Below, piece by piece: positions 57,188 to 64,000 of a DNA stretch of 64,000 nucleotides (position 1 is the stretch's first letter; each line of letters opens with the position of its first letter). Source of the stretch: Torymus aiolomorphi (lineage: Eukaryota > Arthropoda > Insecta > Hymenoptera > Torymidae). Both the position numbers and the translations under genes were made by a program. The stretch covers positions 131,404,394-131,468,393 of the forward strand of contig CM070876.1 in assembly GCA_036365515.1 (NCBI GenBank), in the 5' to 3' direction. The notes under the pieces are model-generated. The model saw nothing but the letters and a program-made list of their open reading frames with translations. It had not been told where the DNA came from and did no database searches.

Positions 57188-60100
57188 GCTGAGGTCCGCT
57201 CACCCGCGGAGATAGGCGGTGATGGCACTGAGGAAGTTTATGATGCCGGAGACTACGACAGCGTACAGCCCCCCCGGCGTGTGCTTCACCGCTGTGGCTG
57301 AGGGATAGCAGTACCTGCGACGCTTTGGAGTGCAGGGCCATAGAGTAAGATTTTCAATTATAGAGCCACGCGCGGATATAAATCCCGTATTATGGGTAGA
57401 GGCCGCGATTAGGGACATGCACGATTATATAACGACACGCGTTCCAGGACATACATTAATCGGGATTACAATTTGTAATGAGCGGTTTTCACGTGGTACG
57501 GGCGGGCTGTCGTTCAGGCCTGTTGCGAACTTTAATTACGCTTATTTATGGAATTTAATAAGTTTCATAAGTCAGAGTAATGTAATTTTGGATATCGGAC
57601 GGGGACTCGAGTTACAGGTGTGCTATGTAGTAATGCCCGTAGGTGCGGGTGGTGGCTTAAACTTGAGCGATTTGCGAAAGCGCTCAATCGTTGTTATTAA
57701 CAACGCCGATAATTTATGTTTACCGCATGCGCTTGCGGTCGGAAGGGTATACATGGCTCTCAAGTCGCAGCCTTGCGATGAGGTGCACACAGAATGGCAT
57801 GAGATTCGTGACGGGCGCCGAAAATTGTAAAAAGTCTTATGGACGCCGCGAGGGTTAATATTCCGGGTGATGTCTGTGGTTTTGAAGAGCTCGTAAGCTT
57901 TCAACATTTTTTTCTCGCAAGTGGCGTAGCACTGGTTGTTTTCGAGAGATAAAATTTTGGAAGCAGTGAACCAGCGCTCCTTGGTGGGCGAAACACTCTC
58001 CAGGAATTAAATGCTCCACTAACCGGTATCATTTATTTGATGTTTGAAGAGCACGCACGACATTTTAATTTAATTACTTATTTATTCGGAGCGGCGGAAT
58101 CGCGTTTTTTCTGTTCTTATTGTCATAAGGCATTCCGTTGCGTAAATCAGCACAAATGTATGCGAACATGCGCGTGCTGTTACGTTTCACCGCCATGCAG
58201 AAGCGATCAAGTCGAAATGATAGAGTGCGTGGATTGTGGGTGACAATTTTTCGGTCTTAAGTGTTTCGCGAATCACAAGCGTGCAGGCTCTTACAAAAAA
58301 AAATAGTAAAAAGGTGTGCGACGTTGTGCGGTTGTGTGAGAATTGTATGCGCATTGTAAACGTGTATCAGCGGAAACACGAGTGTGGTATCAGTTTTTGC
58401 AAAAGCTGCATGCCTTTAACGACTTGTGCTTCATGCAGCCAATCAGCGTTGTCATCTCGGGTAAAAAAAATAAATATCTTTCTATTTTTTATGATTTCGA
58501 GACAACACAAGACACTCCGTATGGCGAAAATGCACGCGTTCACGTACCTAATTTGTGCGTCGCGCACCAAATATTCTCGGATTGCATCGGCGTGGACGAC
58601 ATACAAATAGATTGCCCCACTTGCAGGGTGCGTGAATTCATTTTCACTCGCGATCCCGTTAAACAACTCTTGGAGCTATGTGTGCGAGAAAAGACAGATT
58701 TTGCCGAAATTGTGTGTATAGCGCACAATGCTCGGGCATTCGACTCTCAATTTATATTGAAAGAGTTGGCGGAAAGTTCCGAGTGTGGCACGCCACGCGT
58801 AATATTAAATGGTCACAATATTACGCAGCTAAAGTACGGGAGCACAAAATTTATTGATAGTATCAATTACTTTCAATTGAAATTGAGTGCTTTGCCTGCC
58901 ATATTTGGACTGCCCGAGAGCGCTAAGAAAGGTTATTTCCCCCACCTGTTCAATACCAGTGAGAATAAGCACTACAGGGGCCCTCAACCCCCACCCGAGT
59001 TTTATTGCCCAGGTACTATGTGGCTGAACGTGCCGCTTTTCTCGTGTGGTATGAGAATACAGCCCCAAACTACGTATTCGACTTTCAAAAAGAGATTGTC
59101 GAATACTGTAAAATGGACATGGAAATATTGAGGCGTGCGTGCATACGGTTTCGCGAAATTTTCATAGAAGTCGCGCAAACAGACCCGTTCGTCTCCGCGT
59201 GTACAATTGCGTCCACATGTATGTATGTTTTTAAAAGAATTTTTTTGCAGCCAAACACTATTGGCCTGATACCGCCAAACGGATATAAGCGTGGGGATAA
59301 GCACTCGCAACAATCTATAGAGTGGCTGCTATACTGCGAGCGCGAGTTCGGGCGTGAAATTATATACGCGGGGCGATCGCGCGAGTTTCGTTTACGCGAG
59401 GGGTTTCTCGTAGACGGGTATCTACCGCCAATCGGAGGAGGTGAGCCTGCCTCAACAGTCAAAGGAATTGTTTTTGAATACTAAGGCTGTTACGTGCATG
59501 GCTGTCCGTGCTTTTTCAGCGATAATCGTATTGTGAGAAAAAATAAATATGGCCAAACATACGCATAGGCGTACGAGGGTACGGTGGCAAAAGTCGCGGC
59601 AATGAGGCGGTTCGGATACAACGTGCGTGAGATGTGGGAATGCGATTTCGCGCGCGTGAAAAGTCAGCAACCTGAAATTACGCAATATTTAGCGGCTCAT
59701 CCAGTCATGAGCAAAATATCCTTAAACCCGCCTGACGATTTTTTCGGTGGCCGCACGGAAAATATCGTCACTTCTCGCAGTACCGCGCCGGGCGAAGAGA
59801 TCAAATATACCGATATTTGCTCTCTTTACCCATATATCTGCAAGAGGGGACGTTATCCCATTGGACACCCGCGCATTTACATCGGCGGAGAATACACGGA
59901 GTTGACTGGCGGTCGAAACAATGATCTCTCGCGCGTGGAAGAGCTGATAAAGTGCAAGGTTTTACCACCTCGTAGTTTGATGCTGCCTGTGTTACCCATA
60001 AAAATACACTCTCGGCTGATTTTCGGACTCTGTCGCTCGTACTGCGAGGAATTGCGAGAGGGCGACTGTAGTTACGACCAAGCCGCTGAGCGTGAATTTA

Positions 60101-60563
60101 CAGGCACATGGCACATGGGTTGTCTGCGAGTTACAGCAGGCGATCGAACTGAGTATACTCCGTCTCTGAGTGCTTTACTCGGCAATATGGCAGACGAGCT
60201 AAAGGCCTACGGCGAGGGTACCTATATTACAAAGTTTCTCTCAGCGGCTTTTATGGCTCTTATGGCTTTCGAGCTGTCGTACCTTCTACCGGGAAAACTG
60301 TCGAGTGCTGTAAGATTAAGGGTATTAGCCTCAATAGCGCCAATTCGTGTATAACAAATTTCGAGAGCATCGCGCGTTTGATCGCAGCGTATTTTGAAAA
60401 TGAAAGAGAACCCTTCGTTTTGAAATATAAACCGATCAGACGCACTCGCACGCACGAAGTCATCACTCGCGACGAAAAAAAGTCATGTTCCGTAGTACTT
60501 AAGAAGCGTAGATACTTTCGCGATGCAGTATCACTACCTTTTGGTTATAAGAGCGACGCATAG
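57188..60563 (+). pseudogene. polB: Polinton protein-primed DNA polymerase B, decayed
   Basis: This family replicates linear viral or transposon DNA using a protein primer. Pieces read in order. An N-terminal part (57330-57830, with NNADNLCLPHALAVGRVYMA) is followed by a Cys/His-rich zinc region (58037-58440), then the 3'-5' exonuclease: Exo I YDFET (about 58488), Exo II AHNARAFDSQF (about 58723), Exo III YCKMDMEIL (about 59103). Next are polymerase motif A SLYPYI (about 59821) and the C-terminal segment to 60563. Frame changes or stops lie at about 57828, 57951, 58241, 59015, 59481, 59565 and 60300. After the conserved FTGTW (about 60100) the sequence jumps to the far C-terminal region, so motif B and the DTDS motif C are missing. 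The gene cannot make a polymerase. Confidence 0.88.
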
Positions 60564-60795
60564 TATATATATTTTATAAAAACTTGTAACTGCGTGTATT
60601 TATGTAAAATAAAAACTGTCCTTTTTAATAAAAATTATTTACCTATCAAAATTATTTCTACCTATATCCAACACTTTCCTCGCATTAGTACGCTGAAAAA
60701 AAAGCAGGCTGTGATAATAGCTCCAATCGTGAGTACTCTCATTTCGAAAATATTTGGCTCGCGCGACACGCAATAAGATAGATCACGCGCGTAAA
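60564..60795 (+). other. Intergenic stretch
   Basis: AT-rich, with no ORF worth calling. AATAAAA at about 60607-60613 could terminate the polymerase transcript. Confidence 0.4.
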
Positions 60796-61511
60796 ATGAT
60801 TTTCGTGCCAGCAGGTTCGATGGTCACAAGCCCCGCGGATGTTGAGGAAAAAAGTTTACAAACGGAGGGCGATAATTTTTCTTGCTTGGACACCGAAATG
60901 TACGACGTTTTACGCTCAAAGGCAGCGCGCGATGATTACGAAAAATGTCTGAATTATTTGCAAATTTTACGTCGCTATCTTTTTTCCGCGACAACGAGCG
61001 TATCGCTGAGCGCAAGACGAATCACGAGGTAGACAATATCGAAGAGAGTCTCGCGCCGCTTAGCGAGGAGACCATTCTCCGGGGTATACCCAAAGTACTC
61101 GCGCCCAAAGCGCAACTCTTGCTTCGGCACTGGAGGACAGCGGTTCCCGAGCGTCTAAAGTGGGACAATGCAGGCACTGTGAGCATCGATGGCCGACAAG
61201 TGGCGCGCTCGAGCATAATCGAGTTACTTCTCGACACACTGCAAAAGAACCCGCGTGTGGAGGAGGAAGAAGCGCCTGTCAGGCGCTTTGAGTTTGCAAA
61301 ATTTCTCAAAACTAGCGAGACGCCCGTTAATCTCATCGAAAATCCCAATGTTTTGAAAATTGGCCGGATTTTGACTGCAACAGCGAATACGTCCAAACGA
61401 CGTTTGCCGCGGCAACAGACTATAGCGGCCGGAGAAAATAACACATCCTCGCCCATGCTAACTCGCAGTAAAAAGCAAACCAAGAAAAAATGGATACACT
61501 TTGATATATAA
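60796..61511 (+). pseudogene. Conserved Polinton protein of unknown function, one frameshift
   Basis: From ATG at 60796 the frame runs to about 60985 (MIFVPAGSMVTSPAD, then LNYLQILRRYLF). After a one-base shift it continues in another frame to 61511. The second part holds LRGIPKVLAPKAQLLLRHW, a W-(D/N)-x-x-G segment and SSIIELLLDTLQK, then a Lys/Arg-rich tail. By recall, proteins of this pattern sit between polymerase and integrase in many Polinton and adintovirus-like elements. Their role is unknown. Apart from the shift it is open over about 240 codons. Confidence 0.6.
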
Positions 61512-61519
61512 GCGATAAG

Positions 61520-62587
61520 ATGCCATGCGGGAAACAATACTACGGTCTCAAGCATGAGGTGGGTTACACGGATGCACGAAACCTTCTTCGCGTAAATGCC
61601 AAGAAGGAGAAGAAAAAAATTTACTCGTGGCTGAGCAATCAAGACGCCTACATGCTTCATCACCCGATAAAAAGAAGATTCCCGCGCCTCTCGTACAATG
61701 TAACGAACGTCGATGACGTGTGGGAGTGCGATCTACTTCAGCTGACATCGATAAAGGATTACAACGACGGGTACTGCTATATTCTCGTGGTCATCGATGT
61801 ACTCGGTAAGTTTGCCTGGCTTGAACCACTGAAGGATAAAACCGCACGCAACGTTGCCGACGCTTTTGAGCGAACTACCAACAGAGCGAAGCCGCGCTTG
61901 CCCATGTGCATGCAGACCGTTCGTGGCAAGGAATTTCTTGGCGCTGCTTTTCAAAATTTTCTCAAGCGCATGGAGATCGGCTTTTGTGTCGCTAGAAATC
62001 CAGATGTCAGAACACTGCGCGAGCGCATATGCAGATATTTCTCACATCGAAACACCAAGCGATACATCGATGTTCTGCAAAAAATTCTGTACGCGTACAA
62101 TCATTCTCAGCACAGCGGTACGCCAATGCCCCCAGCAGAGGTTTACAACCTTTACAACGCTGCGCGAGCGCGCAAAAACCTGGCCAAGCGCGCACGCTCC
62201 AATTATCGCCGCCCCACCGTGCCCTACCGTAAATTTGCTGTGAGTGACCTCGTCCGTGTCAGTCGAACAAAGAACACCTTCGAGCGCGGATACGAAAAAA
62301 ATTTCAGTGAGGAGATTTTCAAGATTATACGCGTATCTCCGCGGCAAGGGCTGCACACATACGTATTGGCGGACTTAAACGGAGAAATAATTGACGGATT
62401 CTTTTACAACGAAGAGCTCGTTTTGGTCGGGCAAGATCCACTGACTGGCGATAAGAGCTTCAAAATCGAGCGTATTGTGCGCACGAAAGGTCGCGACGCC
62501 AATAAACAAGTGTTCGTCAAGTGGCTAGGCTATCACGATAAATTTAATTCTTGGGTGAAAGCGAGTCAACTCGAGAGCATTTTGTAG
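61520..62587 (+). pseudogene. Polinton integrase with chromodomain, catalytic residues lost
   Basis: Retrovirus-type integrases insert Polinton DNA. The 355-codon ORF is open. After the conserved WLSNQDAY the core has its first catalytic Asp (residue 71, in WECDLLQL). The second should precede RGKEF but is Val 134 (QTVRGKEF). The third, a Glu normally lying about ten residues after NPDV, is absent: NPDV (160-163) runs straight into RTLRERICRYF, so about nine codons are missing in frame. The C-terminus (about 308-355, VFVKWLGYHDKFNSWV) is a chromodomain, a usual tail in this group. It is long enough to be made, but should be inactive. Confidence 0.85.
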
Positions 62588-62603
62588 AAAACCACGAGCA
62601 GAC

Positions 62604-63374
62604 ATGGACGCGAACGAAGATTTTTACATGGTACTGCCTAGCAACAGCAGTATGGCTTACTTTCCCGATAACACAACCAGCTGTTTCACCACCCACTTGC
62701 CAAGCGAGATCAAATTACACGGAGAGTGGCACGTCGGACTGGTGGAAATTCACGTACCATGTAGTATCGTGCATTTTCAAGACAATGATGCCTTTTACAC
62801 TTTTAGTTTGTTCGCCATGGACGACGACGAACAGATTGAGAAAACATTCTGCCATTTTCCAGTCGGCATTTACGACTCTCTCCAACAGCTGGAAGACGCC
62901 ATAAATAACTCGAATGACACTTATAAGCATCACATGCTTGAACCCGTAAATGAGAGCAATGGCTATTATGCTATCAGACGCAAGTGCGCCTGTCAAGAGC
63001 CACATGCGACTCATTTCAACGAAAAAATTCGGCGCATTTTTGGGTTCGATGACGAGCCCGGGAAAAAAATTCTGTTTACGACCTTTAACCATGGCGCACT
63101 GCGGGAAATTGCAGCCGAGAGACCAGCCTCGCTTTTTCGTGCCATTCCTGACCAACTGTACGTTTATACAGATATTTGTGAGTCCTACACAGTGGGAGAC
63201 ACACAGGCCTCACTCTTGCGCATCGTTTCCTTGGATAACTCAAAATTCAGATACGGCTGCAGTGCTGTGCAGCGTTTCACGCCCGCCCATTACATACCGC
63301 TTCTCTGTCACAATTTTCACAATATTATCATCGATATAAGATACCAGCTCAGGCAGCGCATTCCATTCGAGTAG
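62604..63374 (+). CDS. Polinton minor capsid (penton-like) protein, early stop near end
   Basis: The 256-codon ORF starts at ATG 62604. FYMVLPSNSSMAYFPDNTTS and GEWHVGLVEIHVP near the N-terminus match a protein found next to PX and hexon genes in many Polintons. From the predicted beta-rich pattern it is likely the single-jelly-roll minor capsid (penton) protein. It stops at TAG (63372-63374), but the same frame stays open for 13 more codons to TGA 63414-63416, two bases before the next ATG. That spacing suggests the TAG is a recent point change trimming the last beta strand. The remainder has no disruption. Confidence 0.65.
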   Translation: MDANEDFYMVLPSNSSMAYFPDNTTSCFTTHLPSEIKLHGEWHVGLVEIHVPCSIVHFQDNDAFYTFSLFAMDDDEQIEKTFCHFPVGIYDSLQQLEDAINNSNDTYKHHMLEPVNESNGYYAIRRKCACQEPHATHFNEKIRRIFGFDDEPGKKILFTTFNHGALREIAAERPASLFRAIPDQLYVYTDICESYTVGDTQASLLRIVSLDNSKFRYGCSAVQRFTPAHYIPLLCHNFHNIIIDIRYQLRQRIPFE

Positions 63375-63417
63375 GGTACGCTGACCGTGACACTCCATTT
63401 CAGACGAAGTTACTGAG

Positions 63418-63927
63418 ATGTCTCATTACGCTAGATACTATGATGAGCAGATAGGTGGTGAGAGTGGGCTAAGAAACGTTTTCGCTGGCTCGGCCTTTCA
63501 GAGAGGGCGTGGTGTTGGCTCTTGGTTAGGGGGCCTCTTTCGCCGCATTCTTCCATACGTCAGGAGCGGCGCTAAGGCCGTCGGAAAAGAGACCTTGCGC
63601 GCAGGTATGAAAATCATAGACTATGTCGCAAACAATGGTGTCAATTTCAAGGAGGCCATAACATCGAGAGCCGGAGAATTGGGACGCCATCTCAAAAGAA
63701 AAGCGGCAGAGAAAATTATCGAAATCATGAAGGGGTCAGGGTATAAAACAACCAGGCGCGTCAAACGGCAACGACAGTCGGCAAAGGCACGTGCAAGCGC
63801 CCGTACCTCACGGACCAAGCGTAAGAAAACATTGACAGCCGCTCCGCGCAAGACTCGTAAAGCGAGCAGGAGAAAGCGGAAAACCCTCACTTTTCGGGAC
63901 ATCAACGATATTTTCGGGCCAAAATAA
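63418..63927 (+). CDS. PX-like basic virion core protein
   Basis: The 169-codon ORF is intact. The N-terminal half is Gly-rich with an amphipathic segment (RGRGVGSWLGGLFRRILPYV, about residues 29-48) and the pattern GAKAVGKETLRAG (about 51-63). The C-terminal third is extremely Arg/Lys-rich. This is the layout of the adintovirus and Polinton PX protein, likened to adenovirus core or minor capsid peptides: a membrane-active or DNA-condensing virion component. It directly follows the minor capsid gene, as is usual. Confidence 0.7.
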   Translation: MSHYARYYDEQIGGESGLRNVFAGSAFQRGRGVGSWLGGLFRRILPYVRSGAKAVGKETLRAGMKIIDYVANNGVNFKEAITSRAGELGRHLKRKAAEKIIEIMKGSGYKTTRRVKRQRQSAKARASARTSRTKRKKTLTAAPRKTRKASRRKRKTLTFRDINDIFGPK

Positions 63928-63969
63928 ATCTTGAAAATATCTTTCTTGCACTCTCACTCGTCAGAGTGT

Positions 63970-64000
63970 ATGTCGAGCGAACTCAATCTTTTCTCCCTCC
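63970..64000 (+). CDS. Start of a probable major capsid (hexon-like) gene, cut by window edge
   Basis: An ATG at 63970 opens a frame reading MSSELNLFSL before the window ends. Major capsid proteins of this element group often begin with a short leader followed by LDLF(A/S)LPP, and the gene is expected right after PX. Only ten codons are visible, so the call rests mainly on position. Confidence 0.45.
   Translation, partial: MSSELNLFSL

Larger units (their letters stand above)
53875..64000 (+). mobile_element. Decayed Polinton/Maverick (adintovirus-like) element, partial
   Basis: Protein-primed DNA polymerase B, a retrovirus-type integrase with chromodomain, a minor-capsid-like protein, a basic PX-like protein and the start of a capsid-like gene lie in one direction, the typical Polinton/adintovirus gene set. 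The right part extends past the window. The left limit is not fixed: the palindrome and 82 bp array just upstream might be a rearranged terminal repeat, but this is unproven. A LINE interrupts the element at about 55111-57170. Confidence 0.88.

Overview
The window reads as insect nuclear DNA, possibly hymenopteran (low confidence on the order). It is AT-rich and eukaryotic: there are spliced genes with GT..AG introns, long (TA)n and (GA/CT)n microsatellites, LTR and non-LTR retrotransposons, many foldback or MITE-like elements, and a large decayed Polinton/Maverick-type (adintovirus-like) element. Only one clearly intact host gene is visible, a five-exon MCFD2-like EF-hand secretory protein on the minus strand (45172-48713).

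Layout. 1-5450: a large dispersed repeat (copy 1) carrying two inverted copies of a hairpin plus TIR element, with degenerate GCGTACGCGAAAT minisatellites. 5451-8100: mostly unassigned DNA with a hAT-type MITE and (TA)n tracts. 8102-10725: a fragment of the site-1 protease gene (MBTPS1) interrupted by an LTR-like GC-rich block. 10726-13640: AT-rich short repeats. 13640-22790: a decayed Ty3/Gypsy element on the minus strand (Gypsy-3). 22795-24121: a second, inverted MBTPS1 fragment. 24135-25645: a 1.5 kb foldback element full of AAGGTCA/TGACCTT sites. 25655-29456: copy 2 of the large repeat, carrying a TTAA-flanked MITE that copy 1 lacks. 29457-37590: a Gypsy element (Gypsy-1) with 1.3 kb LTRs, gag, a macro-domain-like remnant and an integrase tail, but no reverse transcriptase. 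37605-44163: a hairpin MITE split by a recently inserted Gypsy (Gypsy-2; 251 bp LTRs differing at two places, TSD CTTT). 44164-50570: the MCFD2 locus and its flanks. 51117-53540: a 1.1 kb palindrome and an 82 bp tandem array. 53822-64000: the Polinton-like element with a LINE inserted in it.

Polinton-like block. The order is: spliced gene of unknown function, LINE insertion, protein-primed DNA polymerase B (many frameshifts and a catalytic-core deletion), conserved unknown protein, retroviral-type integrase with chromodomain (two of three catalytic acidic residues gone), minor-capsid-like protein, basic PX-like core protein, and the first codons of what looks like the major capsid gene at the window edge. 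The replication and integration genes are dead, whereas the virion-type genes are open or nearly open.

Recurrent themes. Both Gypsy elements that still have a reverse transcriptase region have lost the YxDD catalytic site, by different mutations. Several unrelated repeats abut (TA)n tracts. Paired copies inside the window give natural empty-site/filled-site comparisons that define small transposons without any database search.
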